DNA of 64,000 nt. It comes from JANQPX01 sp050633905 (GTDB lineage: Bacteria > Pseudomonadota > Alphaproteobacteria > Geminicoccales > Geminicoccaceae). The notes below the pieces were generated by a model, which saw only the letters and a list, made by a program, of their open reading frames with translations, did no database searches and was not told where the DNA came from. Every line of letters begins with the position of its first letter. The first letter of the stretch is position 1. The stretch is taken from the NCBI GenBank assembly GCA_050633905.1, contig JBOEHJ010000075.1:1-64000 (forward strand), in the 5' to 3' direction. The position numbers and the translations under genes were made by a program. Shown in pieces: positions 32,774-41,010 of this stretch.

Positions 32774-33925
32774 ATGCTCATGTCGATCACCGCGAATTGG
32801 AGCTACCCGACTGCCATCCGGTTTGGCGCCGGCCGCATCGCCGAGCTGGCGGATGCCTGCAAAGCCGCTGGAATCACCAAGCCATTGCTGGTGACGGATA
32901 CAGGCCTAAAAGACCAAAAAATCACGAGGGACGCGCTCGATCGGTTGCTCGGAGCGGGGCTGAGCGCCTCGCTCTTCGCCGATGTGCAATCGAATCCCAC
33001 TGACCAGAATCTGGATGCCGGCATTGAGGCGTTCAAAGCTGGTGATCATGATGGTGTGGTGGCCTTTGGCGGTGGTTCAGGCCTCGATCTTGGCAAGCTC
33101 GTGGCGTTCATGGCAGGACAAACACGCCCGGTTTGGGACTTCGAGGATGTTGGCGACTGGTGGACGAGAGCCGATAGCGACGCTATTGCGCCGATCGTTG
33201 CGGTGCCGACCACCGCGGGCACCGGTTCCGAGGTTGGCCGAGCGAGCGTGCTGACCAATTCGGACGAGCATATCAAAAAGGTGATCTTTCACCCCAAAAT
33301 CCTCCCCGCGATCGTGATTGTTGATCCGGAGCTTACTGTCGGTATGCCAAGGGCGATTACAGTTGGGACGGGGATGGACGCCTTTGCCCATTGCCTTGAG
33401 GCTTACTGTTCGCCGTTTTACCATCCGATGTCCGAAGGCATCGCGCTCGAGGGCATGCGTCTGGTCAAGAACAATCTTCCCCTGGTCTACAAGGATGGGT
33501 CGAACCTAGAGGCGCGCGGCCATATGATGAGCGCTGCTGCCATGGGGGCGACGGCGTTCCAAAAAGGCCTCGGCGCCATCCATGCGCTTTCCCATCCCAT
33601 CGGCGCTCTCTTTAATACCCATCACGGCATGACCAATGCCGTTGTCATGCCCGCAGTGCTGACCTTCAACCGCGCTGCGATCGAGCCGAAGATCGAACGC
33701 CTCTCGGCTTTTCTCGGCGTAGAGGGTGGCTTCGATGGCTTCTTCGAGATGATCCTGGCCCTTCGAGACGAGCTGAACGTGCCGGACAAGCTTCGTGACA
33801 TTGGGGTCACGCGCAACCAGATCCAGACCATGGCCAGGATGGCGCCATGCGATCCTACAGCAGGCGGCAATCCGGTCGAACTGACTGAGGATGCGGCGGC
33901 GAAACTTCTAGATAACCTCATTTAG
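32774..33925 (+). CDS. Iron-containing (group III) alcohol dehydrogenase
   Basis: The 383-residue protein shows GGGSGLDLGKLVAF for NAD binding and VPTTAGTGSEVGRASV. The iron ligands lie in MDAFAHCLEAYCSPFYHPMSEG and HALSHPIGALFNTHHGMTNAVVMP, both family signatures. It begins immediately after the aldehyde dehydrogenase stop (TAAATG) with a second possible ATG at 32780. The pair forms an operon for oxidation of an unidentified alcohol. Related enzymes act on 4-hydroxybutyrate, lactaldehyde or choline-type alcohols; none can be singled out from sequence. Confidence 0.92.
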   Translation: MLMSITANWSYPTAIRFGAGRIAELADACKAAGITKPLLVTDTGLKDQKITRDALDRLLGAGLSASLFADVQSNPTDQNLDAGIEAFKAGDHDGVVAFGGGSGLDLGKLVAFMAGQTRPVWDFEDVGDWWTRADSDAIAPIVAVPTTAGTGSEVGRASVLTNSDEHIKKVIFHPKILPAIVIVDPELTVGMPRAITVGTGMDAFAHCLEAYCSPFYHPMSEGIALEGMRLVKNNLPLVYKDGSNLEARGHMMSAAAMGATAFQKGLGAIHALSHPIGALFNTHHGMTNAVVMPAVLTFNRAAIEPKIERLSAFLGVEGGFDGFFEMILALRDELNVPDKLRDIGVTRNQIQTMARMAPCDPTAGGNPVELTEDAAAKLLDNLI

Positions 33926-34278
33926 ATAGCCGCGCTTTTCGACATCAGGCTTTTGGTCGTCGAAGGAGATGCTGGCCAGGCTTATATGGCATCACATCGG
34001 ACGTTGTTCGATCTTGGCGGCGATGCGACGGGGAAGACGCTTCAAGTCTGATAGCGACGCTAAAGCAGGCTGCGAATTGGTAGAATCATTGGGTAATTTC
34101 TCGGATGAGCCTCTGTTAAAAAGACGAGACGATGGAATTCAACCCCCTGTCTTTTGGTGTGCAAATAACACACAATTTCGTGATGGTAAGGAATATTTTA
34201 ACCTTAGGCTTGTAAACATAAGTCGAAGGGAAACTTAGGCGGATCATCCTGGTTCGTTATTGGCAAGGAATTGTGATA
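33926..34278. other. Intergenic region, no gene recognised
   Basis: An 89-codon open frame on the plus strand (33969-34238) has no recognisable domain, no good ribosome site and unlikely composition. The second half is richer in A and T than its surroundings and may carry the promoter for the gene at 34279. Nothing else is seen. Confidence 0.5.
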
Positions 34279-34701
34279 ATGACCCATGACATGTCGGGTG
34301 CGGAACAGCTTGTGCAAGACTTCCTTCGGATGGCCGAAGATTTTCGTGCACATGATCCGGGGCTCTCGAAGGAATTGGAAGCGAAAGCCGGTGAGATCAG
34401 CCGTGATCTAGGCCTCGAGATGCGGCCACCCAGCGCCCAAGCCATGACCATCGTGCCACCGAAGAAAGCGCTCGCGGCCATCGCCACGAAAGAGCGTGAT
34501 CGAGACCATCATGTTGCCGGTCCCGAATCGGAACTTGAAGCAGGTGAAGAGCAAGACCAGCTGGTGCAAATTCTAGATCACCAGCGAGCCATCCTTGAAG
34601 CACGGGATGAGCAACATAGGCGCCAGTCAGCTGAGGAGCAGGATTCCAGATCACGAGGCTGGGCGGTCTTTGGCTCCTGGCTTCGTCCACAATCCGCCTG
34701 A
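34279..34701 (+). CDS. Hypothetical charged protein
   Basis: The 140-residue protein starts MTHDMSGAEQLVQDFLRMAED with AAGGAA eight bases before the ATG. Residues 80-125 are strongly charged and likely helical (ERDRDHHVAG through ILDHQRAILEARDEQHRR), compatible with a coiled coil. No family is recognised, and no catalytic motif or signal peptide is visible. The ribosome site and sequence character favour a real gene, but this is a weak call. Confidence 0.45.
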   Translation: MTHDMSGAEQLVQDFLRMAEDFRAHDPGLSKELEAKAGEISRDLGLEMRPPSAQAMTIVPPKKALAAIATKERDRDHHVAGPESELEAGEEQDQLVQILDHQRAILEARDEQHRRQSAEEQDSRSRGWAVFGSWLRPQSA

Positions 34702-34821
34702 CAGCTTTGTCGTCCGAATAGAAGAATGGTCTCTCCGTAGCAAGTACACTGATTACCTTCAGCTATTCTCAATCTTTTGCTGCAATCCTGGACCCATAGT
34801 ACGGGAAAGGGGAGATTTGAG

Positions 34822-35292
34822 ATGCGTTGGACGATCATGCTTGCGACAGTGGCTCTTGTTGCGGCCTGCTCTCTGCAAGAGAAGCCGGCTTCGCCCTATC
34901 TTTCACTAATACAAACAGAGAATCTTGGCCCGAATAGTGATGCGGTCTTCGAACAAGTTGAGAACCACGCACGTTGTGCAGGCTTTCATCGAGCATCCTC
35001 CGATCTAGCGTCGGGTACGCCCAACAAGGTGGAATTCTACGCTGCCGCAGCAAGCGATGCCAAAACGGCCGCGATCCAGCTTGCAAGTGGCAAGATCTCA
35101 AAGGACCTAGCGGCGGATATGGTCGACCAGATGGCCAGAACCCATGCCGCCAGATGGTCCTATCTCCTCACTGCCGACGCACGCTCAGATGCCGTCAAGC
35201 TGCAAGCGACCAACTGTTTCGAAATGGCCGGCGAACAAGAAGAAATCATTCGTGAGGTGGTGAAAGCCAAATATGGCTTTAGCCGACCTTGA
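34822..35292 (+). CDS. Putative lipoprotein, function unknown
   Basis: The 156-residue protein has a short lipoprotein leader MRWTIMLATVALVAAC with lipobox VAAC, so Cys16 would be lipidated after export. The mature part is mainly helical, with three further cysteines in the sequence (HARCAG, ATNCFE). AAAGGGGAGA lies at a good distance before the ATG. I do not recognise a family. It stands alone on the plus strand between another hypothetical gene and a stretch with decayed coding sequence. Confidence 0.65.
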   Translation: MRWTIMLATVALVAACSLQEKPASPYLSLIQTENLGPNSDAVFEQVENHARCAGFHRASSDLASGTPNKVEFYAAAASDAKTAAIQLASGKISKDLAADMVDQMARTHAARWSYLLTADARSDAVKLQATNCFEMAGEQEEIIREVVKAKYGFSRP

Positions 35293-35392
35293 AAGACCCC
35301 TGGGCATGACCGCTTAGACGTCGATTGCTTGCTGATTTGGACGGGCTGGTTCGATACGCCGCGAACGGCGCTGGATCAACGTTGGCGTGGGG

Positions 35393-35461
35393 CGATTTCC
35401 GATCAGGTCGAACCAGCCCACTTTCCTGCAGCACCGCCAGATGGTGGGCTGGCGGGGTGGT
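35393..35461 (-). pseudogene. Remnant of an ArsR-type regulator (recognition helix only)
   Basis: On the minus strand the frame reads TTPPAHHLAVLQESGLVRP, close to the ArsR recognition-helix pattern (S-HHL-VL-EAGLV). The bases on both sides carry no further ArsR sequence, so this is at best a fragment. The rest of the 35293-35706 interval contains no gene that I can support. Confidence 0.35.
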
Positions 35462-35706
35462 CCTGCGTAGATGTGGGCCCGACAACACACCGTTCTTTTT
35501 AGCGGCGCGCGACCAAACCCACCCGATGGACTCCGTCAGGCGGTGATGCTTGGACTGTGCTTGGTTTCATCGGGCAGAATCGCAATGGCGGAGAGCTGTT
35601 TCCTGATAACGGTTGATTCCCTGATGAGAAACCCTGGCGAAGGGTTCTCATGGCGGCACTGGGCGGTATAGTTCGGGCTCGATCTGACCAGGAAAAGGTT
35701 TTTCTC

Positions 35707-36105
35707 ATGCGTGGAGCTGGCGGGACACCGGGAGGGACGGGGCCTTTTTGGTTGGGCTTTGTGATGATGTGCGCCGGGTTTTACATGCTGCTTTCCTCAG
35801 TTAGCGTGCGCTCGTCGTTCGGTTTTCGCCACAGCCTGTTCAATGTCGGTCAGTTCGGTGTGACCGGCGGCATGATTCTTGTGCCCTTTATTCTAGGCGT
35901 TGGCCTGATTTTTTATAACAGCCGCAGTCTTCCAGGCTGGTTATTGGCCGTTGGTTCGTCGGCATCGTTCATCGTCGGCGTGATCTCGTCTGTTAATTTC
36001 AGGGTGCATAACGTCACCGCCTTCGAGTTCATCACCATGCTCATCCTCGCCTTCGGCGGTCTTGGCCTCCTGCTCCGGTCGCTGCGAGCGACGCCGACGA
36101 CATAA
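35707..36105 (+). CDS. Small multi-pass membrane protein, function unknown
   Basis: The 132-residue protein has four hydrophobic segments, near residues 13-30, 50-68, 77-97 and 105-125, starting FWLGFVMMCAGFYMLLSS. The short N-terminus is glycine-rich. AGGAAAAGG lies eight bases before ATG 35707. I do not recognise the family, and there are no functional residues to point to. It is preceded by about 414 bases without an intact gene. Confidence 0.6.
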   Translation: MRGAGGTPGGTGPFWLGFVMMCAGFYMLLSSVSVRSSFGFRHSLFNVGQFGVTGGMILVPFILGVGLIFYNSRSLPGWLLAVGSSASFIVGVISSVNFRVHNVTAFEFITMLILAFGGLGLLLRSLRATPTT

Positions 36106-36260
36106 TCAGTGACCTGCTTCCCTCAACCTGGACCATGTTTTGTGAGAAAATTCTCGTTTAGCGATGAGGGCTGCAGAACGAGAATGAACGCCTGAAGGGT
36201 GTTTCCGGATGAATCAAGCTCGATGGATAGGGCGCTCCCCGAACGCCAAGACTTGACCGA

Positions 36261-36611
36261 TCAACCCCGGAGGATCTTCTCCATCGATTTGCCCTTTGCG
36301 AGTTCATCGACCAGCTTATCGATGTAGCGGATCTCTCGCATGATAGGCTCTTCGACATCTTCGACACGAACGCCACAGACAACCCCTTTAATTTTTGAGC
36401 GCGCGGGGTTCAGTTTTGGCGCCTCGGCAATGAAGGTCTCGTAGTCAGTTTGGATTTCCAATTGCCTCTCCAGCTCACGCTGATCGTAACCTGTGAGCCA
36501 GCAGATGATCTCGTCGACCTCTGACTTCAAACGCCCTTTTTTCTCTGCCTTTGCAACGAGATGCGGATAAACTTTAGAAAACGCCATGGTGTAGATTGAA
36601 TGTTTCGACAT
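36261..36611 (-). CDS. DUF2200 family protein
   Basis: The 116-residue protein shows the DUF2200 pattern throughout. It starts MSKHSIYTMAFSKVYPHLVAKAEKKGR, then EVDEIICWLTGYDQREL, FIAEAPKLNPARSKIKGVVCGVRVE and a final REIRYIDKLVDELAKGK. The family is small, conserved and soluble, and has no established function. The start at 36611 follows GAGGGAT. It lies alone on the minus strand, with a membrane-protein gene converging on it. Confidence 0.88.
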   Translation of the reverse strand: MSKHSIYTMAFSKVYPHLVAKAEKKGRLKSEVDEIICWLTGYDQRELERQLEIQTDYETFIAEAPKLNPARSKIKGVVCGVRVEDVEEPIMREIRYIDKLVDELAKGKSMEKILRG

Positions 36612-36983
36612 TGTAATATCCCTCACTGCGGATCTCCAACTTAGGCCCACAGCGAAGGGTTTCAACAGCTAACTACACCCCAGATCCGATCCCCCACCCA
36701 ACGATTCCCAACGACCACGGCGAGCTGTCGAGGCTTGGTGGGCGGGGTGCTGTTGGGCGACGGTTTACCGGTGGCGATGCTTGATCACTTTGCAAACCGA
36801 ACGGGACTTCGAAAAATTCTGGCTAGATTTCGCTTGGATCAGTCGAACAATACGCTCGAAGGCCAATCTTCATCCTGCCACCAAATGGAACGACAACAAT
36901 AAAATCAGTTACCCAGAAGTTACTCCGACCCCTGCAGGTAACTCTTTAGGCCGACCCGATATCCGCTAAGTCACTGATAAATA
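36612..36983. other. Intergenic region, no gene recognised
   Basis: About 370 bases between the DUF2200 start and the 3' end of tRNA-Gly. The largest frames here are short, lack ribosome sites and show no domain. The part near the tRNA is richer in A and T. Confidence 0.5.
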
Positions 36984-37031
36984 TGGAGCGGGCGATGAGA
37001 TTCGNNNNNNNNNCCCCTGAGCTACGCCCGC
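36984..37031 (-). tRNA. tRNA-Gly, centre lost in an assembly gap
   Basis: On the minus strand, bases 37031-37014 read GCGGGCGTAGCTCAGGGG, a standard tRNA 5' half, and 37004-36984 read CGAATCTCATCGCCCGCTCCA, the 3' end. GCGGGCG pairs perfectly with CGCCCGC to form the acceptor stem, followed by discriminator T and an encoded CCA. The acceptor and discriminator are those of bacterial glycine tRNAs. The nine Ns at 37005-37013 replace about 35 bases, including the anticodon arm, so the anticodon is unknown (GCC or another Gly anticodon). Confidence 0.85.
37005..37013. other. Assembly gap (9 N) inside tRNA-Gly
   Basis: The gap is shorter than the missing tRNA middle. Assemblies often break in tRNA genes that have similar copies elsewhere. 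The bases at 37032-37287, up to the thioredoxin gene, hold no further gene that I can see. Confidence 0.85.
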
Positions 37032-37287
37032 TCACTGCGCGAGAACTGCGCTTTGGACCGTCGCTTTTTAGGAGAGGGGTTGATGTTTGGCAAGAGGGTT
37101 TTGATGTTTGTTTTAGGAAATTCACGGTTTCTTGGGCTGCGGGAGCGGGTGATCAACCGTTGGGTTGCGATATGCGGGGCGTCAATCGCCCATTCCTCTT
37201 GATCACTTGAGGCGGGTTCGCCATGTTAGGGCCAGATTTCGCCGGAGACGGTTCGGCTGGGATTTCAGCTTGGGTTAAGGGAACGAC

Positions 37288-38208
37288 ATGGCCTTGTTAT
37301 CGGGATTGATGGGTAAGAGCGAGGCGGCGCCTGGTGGGGCTGAGTTGATCAAGGACAGCGATACCAACAGCTTCATGGCCGATGTCATCGAGGCGTCGCG
37401 GGACTTGCCGGTGATCGTTGACTTCTGGGCGCCCTGGTGCGAGCCCTGCAAACAGCTCACGCCCATTTTGGAAAAGGTGGTGCAGGCGGCGGGCGGTGCG
37501 GTTCGTCTGGTCAAGATCAATATCGACGAGAACCAGGCTCTTGCCCAGCAGCTGCGCATTCAATCCATCCCGATGGTGTATGCGTTCAAGAACGGTCAGC
37601 CCGCCGATGGTTTCCAGGGGGCCTTGCCGGAAAGCCAGATCAAGGCGTTTGTTGAGAAGCTGGCTGGTCCGATCGGTCCTGGTCCGGCAGAGATGGGAAT
37701 CGAGCAGGCGAAGGAAGCGCTAAATGGGGGGCAGGGCGAGCTTGCCGCCGATATCTATCAGCAGGTGCTGGCGGAAGAGCCAGGCAATGTCGATGCGATT
37801 GCAGGTCTGGCGCGTTCCCAGCTTGCCCTTGGCCGAGCATCCGCGGCGCGGGAGATTTTAGACGGGGTTGCCACCGAGCATAAGAACCATGTGGAGATCA
37901 ATGGCGCCCAGGCCGCACTTAGCCTTGCTGAGGAATCGGGGACGCTTGGCGATCCGGTGGAGCTTGAGGGGCGGCTTAGCGCTAATGACGAGGATCACGG
38001 GGCGCGTTTGGACCTTGCGACTATTTTGTTCCTTCGTGGCCAGACCGAGGAAGCGATGCAGCAGCTTCTGACGGTGATCAAAAAGGACCGGGAGTGGGAG
38101 GATCAAGCGGCGCGAAAACAGCTACTTAAGTTCTTCGATGCGCTGGGTCCGACGCATCCAGAAACCGTGTCCGGACGCCGGGAGCTTTCGGCTGTGCTGT
38201 TTTCGTGA
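37288..38208 (+). CDS. Thioredoxin-TPR co-chaperone (CnoX/YbbN-like)
   Basis: The 306-residue protein has an N-terminal thioredoxin domain with FWAPWCEPCKQLTP (Cys51, Cys54). The rest, about residues 130-300, is a TPR-like helical region as in YbbN/CnoX (ANIYQQVL-type LAADIYQQVLAEEPGNVDAIAGLARS). CnoX protects proteins from over-oxidation and hands them to chaperones. This copy keeps both active cysteines, so redox activity is plausible. It starts a plus-strand run with the Lon-N, Trm112 and DUF971 genes, an order common in Alphaproteobacteria. Gaps to the next genes are 35 and 51 bases. Confidence 0.9.
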   Translation: MALLSGLMGKSEAAPGGAELIKDSDTNSFMADVIEASRDLPVIVDFWAPWCEPCKQLTPILEKVVQAAGGAVRLVKINIDENQALAQQLRIQSIPMVYAFKNGQPADGFQGALPESQIKAFVEKLAGPIGPGPAEMGIEQAKEALNGGQGELAADIYQQVLAEEPGNVDAIAGLARSQLALGRASAAREILDGVATEHKNHVEINGAQAALSLAEESGTLGDPVELEGRLSANDEDHGARLDLATILFLRGQTEEAMQQLLTVIKKDREWEDQAARKQLLKFFDALGPTHPETVSGRRELSAVLFS

Positions 38209-38243
38209 TTGAGGATGGCCGGGCGCGGGCTATATAGACTGGC

Positions 38244-38900
38244 ATGAACATTTCCAACGATCAAAGCCTGCTGAGTGGGCTGCCGACCCGCTTTCCGGTT
38301 TTCCCACTGACCGGCGCGATTCTGTTGCCCAGTGGTAACCTGCCGCTCAACATCTTCGAGCCGCGTTATCTGCAGATGATCAAGGACGCGATGCGCGCGG
38401 ATAAGACGCTTGGCATGATCCAGCCGAGCGGCCTGATCAGCGACGATCAGCCGGAGCTTTATCCGGTGGGCTGTGCCGGGCGGATCTCCAGCTTTGAGAC
38501 GACCGATGACGGGCGTTATCTGATTACGCTTACGGGGTTATGCCGGTTCGAGGTGGTGGAAGAGCTGACGGTCGCCACGCCTTACCGCCAGGTGGTTGCG
38601 AGTTTTGAGCGCTGGCAGGAAGACCTGGCGCCGACCACGCCGAAGGACAATCTGCGACCATCGCTGACCGATGCGCTTCGGCGTTATTTTGCGGTGCATG
38701 ACATCAGCGTTGATTGGGATCAGATAGAACTTGCGCCACTCGGCGGTTTGTTGACATCACTGGCGATGATTTGTCCGTTCGAGCCCTCGGAGAAGCAGGC
38801 GTTGCTGGAGAGTCCTGATCCGGATCAACTCGGCGAAACCCTGGTCTCGCTGTTGCAGATGGGCGCGCTGACCAGCGATGAAGTCAACGTCCATCATTGA
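38244..38900 (+). CDS. Lon N-terminal-domain (substrate-binding) protein
   Basis: The 218-residue protein corresponds to the N-terminal domain of Lon protease alone. FPVFPLTGAILLPSGNLPLNIFEPRYLQMI is its signature, followed by GCAGRISSFETTDDGRYLITLTGLCRF. No ATPase or protease domain follows. Such stand-alone proteins occur in many Alphaproteobacteria; the role is unknown, possibly peptide binding. It lies 35 bases after the CnoX-like gene in the same direction. Confidence 0.92.
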   Translation: MNISNDQSLLSGLPTRFPVFPLTGAILLPSGNLPLNIFEPRYLQMIKDAMRADKTLGMIQPSGLISDDQPELYPVGCAGRISSFETTDDGRYLITLTGLCRFEVVEELTVATPYRQVVASFERWQEDLAPTTPKDNLRPSLTDALRRYFAVHDISVDWDQIELAPLGGLLTSLAMICPFEPSEKQALLESPDPDQLGETLVSLLQMGALTSDEVNVHH

Positions 38901-38951
38901 GCCTTTGCCGCCGGCATCCGTTTTCACCATCATGAGATAAAGACTGACGCC

Positions 38952-39227
38952 ATGACCGACCCAACCGCCCCGGAGGCTTCAAAGGATCCATCGGCCTTTT
39001 CCCCGGTTGACCCCAAACTGCTGGACATCCTGGTTTGCCCGCTTACCAAGTCGACGCTTAGCTATGACCGTGAGCGTCAGGAGCTGGTGAGCGAGCAGGC
39101 GGGGCTTGCCTACCCGATTCGCGACGGCATTCCAATCATGCTGGTGGATGAAGCGCGCACGCTTGGCGAGGACGAGGCGATCCCCGATGCGGTTAAGAGC
39201 GATCAGCCGGAAGGCGAGGGGCGCTGA
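38952..39227 (+). CDS. Trm112-family (UPF0434) protein
   Basis: The 91-residue protein has the Trm112 core DPKLLDILVCPLTKSTLSYDRERQELVSE and AYPIRDGIPIMLVDEAR. An N-terminal extension of about 20 residues is unusual for the family. Only one Cys of the zinc-finger-like pair (VCPLTKS) is retained, common in bacterial members. Trm112 proteins act as partners of methyltransferases. Its stop overlaps the next start by one base. Confidence 0.93.
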   Translation: MTDPTAPEASKDPSAFSPVDPKLLDILVCPLTKSTLSYDRERQELVSEQAGLAYPIRDGIPIMLVDEARTLGEDEAIPDAVKSDQPEGEGR

Positions 39228-39598
39228 TGTCCGGCGAGCAAGACGAGCCCTGGCCGACGGAGATCAAGGTCAATCGGGCGGAAAAGCATCTGTCCGTCGT
39301 CTTCGACAACGGCGACAGCTTCGTTTTACCGGCAGAGTATCTGCGCGTGGAAAGCCCGTCCGCCGAGGTGCAGGGACATGGGCCTGGGCAGAAGACCACG
39401 GTACCCGGAAGGCGCCATGTCGGCATCATGGATGTCGAGCCCGTGGGTAATTATGCCGTCAAAATCAAGTTTGACGACATGCACGACACCGGCATCTTCA
39501 CCTGGCGCTATCTGCATCATTTGGGCAAAGATCAGGGCAAACTCTGGCAGGCCTATCTCAACGCCTTGGACCAACAAGCTCTAAGCCGCGACCCCTAG
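39227..39598 (+). CDS. DUF971 (gamma-butyrobetaine-hydroxylase N-terminal-like) protein
   Basis: The 123-residue protein has the DUF971 pattern: WPTEIKVNRAEKHLSVVFDNG, FVLPAEYLRVESPSAEV, and VGNYAVKIKFDDMHDTGIFTWRYLHHLG. The fold is shared with the N-terminal domain of gamma-butyrobetaine hydroxylases, and stand-alone members are linked with iron-sulphur cluster assembly factors in some bacteria. The ATG shares its A with the Trm112 stop (TGATG), so the two are translated together. Confidence 0.93.
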   Translation: MSGEQDEPWPTEIKVNRAEKHLSVVFDNGDSFVLPAEYLRVESPSAEVQGHGPGQKTTVPGRRHVGIMDVEPVGNYAVKIKFDDMHDTGIFTWRYLHHLGKDQGKLWQAYLNALDQQALSRDP

Positions 39599-39954
39599 CG
39601 TGGGCACGACGCGCGCTGGCGGTTACACTGTCGTTGGTGGGCGGTGGTGGGGTGATGTTCTGGTCGACCCGGTCGTCGGTATTTCATGCTGATAGTCTGT
39701 TAAAAATGATGTGCGATGAGGGGCGTGTTTTTTTGGTCCATGTGATCCTAGGAGCTCGCCCGCCGGCCGAGAAAGGTGGCGTGGGACAGGACGTCGAAGG
39801 TTGCATGGATCTATAAGAGACCGCCAGCGCAATAGGATCAGGTTAACGCAAGCTCAACGCTGACAGAAAAGCGCTCTGCGGACCAAAACATTCTTGGTTC
39901 AACGCCCCAAATCATGTCGAGGTCCAGTAACCGAGATGGCCGCACTACCGCCAC
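39599..39954. other. Intergenic region, no gene recognised
   Basis: The 356 bases lie between the convergent DUF971 and korB genes. Open frames are at most about 70 codons, with no ribosome site or domain. No clear terminator hairpin with a T-run is seen. Confidence 0.5.
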
Positions 39955-41010
39955 CTAGCGGAGGGTGGTGTTTAGGTGGGCCAGGGTTTTGCTTCCGGGG
40001 CAGAGGTCGGTGTCGGTTAGTTGGTTGAGGGGAGCGGCGGTGGTTTCTAGGTTGGCGTGGAGGTCGCTGGCATCGGGGTCGATGAACAGGAGGCCTGTGG
40101 CGATCTCGCCTGCTGCCTTGCGCTCTGCAAGATGGCTCATGGCCTTGATGCGGTCATGGGGGTCGTAGTCGTTTTCCAGCTTTCGAAAACGCAGTGTGGT
40201 GCCATCATGCTGGGTGATCTCGATCGTCTCGCCTGGCTGATAATCGGCTTCGATGGTTTCGCGTTCGGGGAAGATATCGAGGGCGTTGACGGCTTCGTTA
40301 TGGGCGCGGACATAGTCGAAGCTCTTGGTTGATCCTTCGTGGTTGTTGAAGGCGACGCAAGGGCTGATGCAATCGATCACCGCGGCACCTTTGTGGGTGA
40401 TCGCCGCTTTGATCAGCGGTACCAATTGTGCCTTGTCACCAGAGAAGCTTCTCGCAACGAAGCTAGCGCCGAGTTGTAAGGCGAGGGCTGCAAGATCGAT
40501 AGGATCGTCACTGTTCTCGACACCCTTCTTGCTTTTCGATCCTTTGTCCGATGTTGCGGAGAACTGGCCTTTGGTCAGGCCGTAGACGCCGTTGTTTTCG
40601 ACCATATAGAGCATGTCGACACCGCGGCGAACGGCGTGGGCGAATTGGCCGAGGCCGATCGAGGCGCTGTCGCCGTCGCCGGAAACGCCTAGATAGGTAA
40701 GCTCACGATTGGCAAGATTGGCGCCGGTCAGCACTGAGGGCATGCGCCCGTGAACGCTGTTGAAGCCATGGGCGGCGGCGAGGAAATAGGTTGGGGTTTT
40801 CGAAGAACAGCCGATTCCGGAGAGCTTGGCGATCCGATGGGGCGGCAGGTTGAGCTCGAAGCAGGCCTGAACGATCGCACCGCTGATGCTGTCATGACCG
40901 CAGCCGGCACAAAGTGTTGAGACCGTGCCCTCATAGTCCCGGCGTGTGAAACCCCGGTCGTTGGCTGGAAGCCGGGGATGTTTGAGTTCGGGTTTGGGGA
41001 TATAGGTCAT
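39955..41010 (-). CDS. korB: 2-oxoacid:ferredoxin oxidoreductase, beta subunit
   Basis: The 351-residue subunit binds thiamine diphosphate. GDGDSASIGLG and the Asn in MVENNGVYGLTKGQFS form the ThDP/Mg site. Cysteines in LCAGCGHDS, GIGCSS and DCISPC can hold a [4Fe-4S] cluster. With the alpha subunit it would decarboxylate 2-oxoglutarate (or pyruvate) to the acyl-CoA and reduce ferredoxin. Its start overlaps the alpha-subunit stop by four bases. The assignment to Kor rather than pyruvate oxidoreductase rests on overall similarity to the alpha-gamma-fused plus beta type and is less certain. Confidence 0.9.
   Translation of the reverse strand: MTYIPKPELKHPRLPANDRGFTRRDYEGTVSTLCAGCGHDSISGAIVQACFELNLPPHRIAKLSGIGCSSKTPTYFLAAAHGFNSVHGRMPSVLTGANLANRELTYLGVSGDGDSASIGLGQFAHAVRRGVDMLYMVENNGVYGLTKGQFSATSDKGSKSKKGVENSDDPIDLAALALQLGASFVARSFSGDKAQLVPLIKAAITHKGAAVIDCISPCVAFNNHEGSTKSFDYVRAHNEAVNALDIFPERETIEADYQPGETIEITQHDGTTLRFRKLENDYDPHDRIKAMSHLAERKAAGEIATGLLFIDPDASDLHANLETTAAPLNQLTDTDLCPGSKTLAHLNTTLR

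Noticed and set aside
33969..34238. 89-codon plus-strand open frame
   Set aside because: No ribosome site or domain, composition changes half-way, and it crosses the A+T-rich probable promoter of the next gene.
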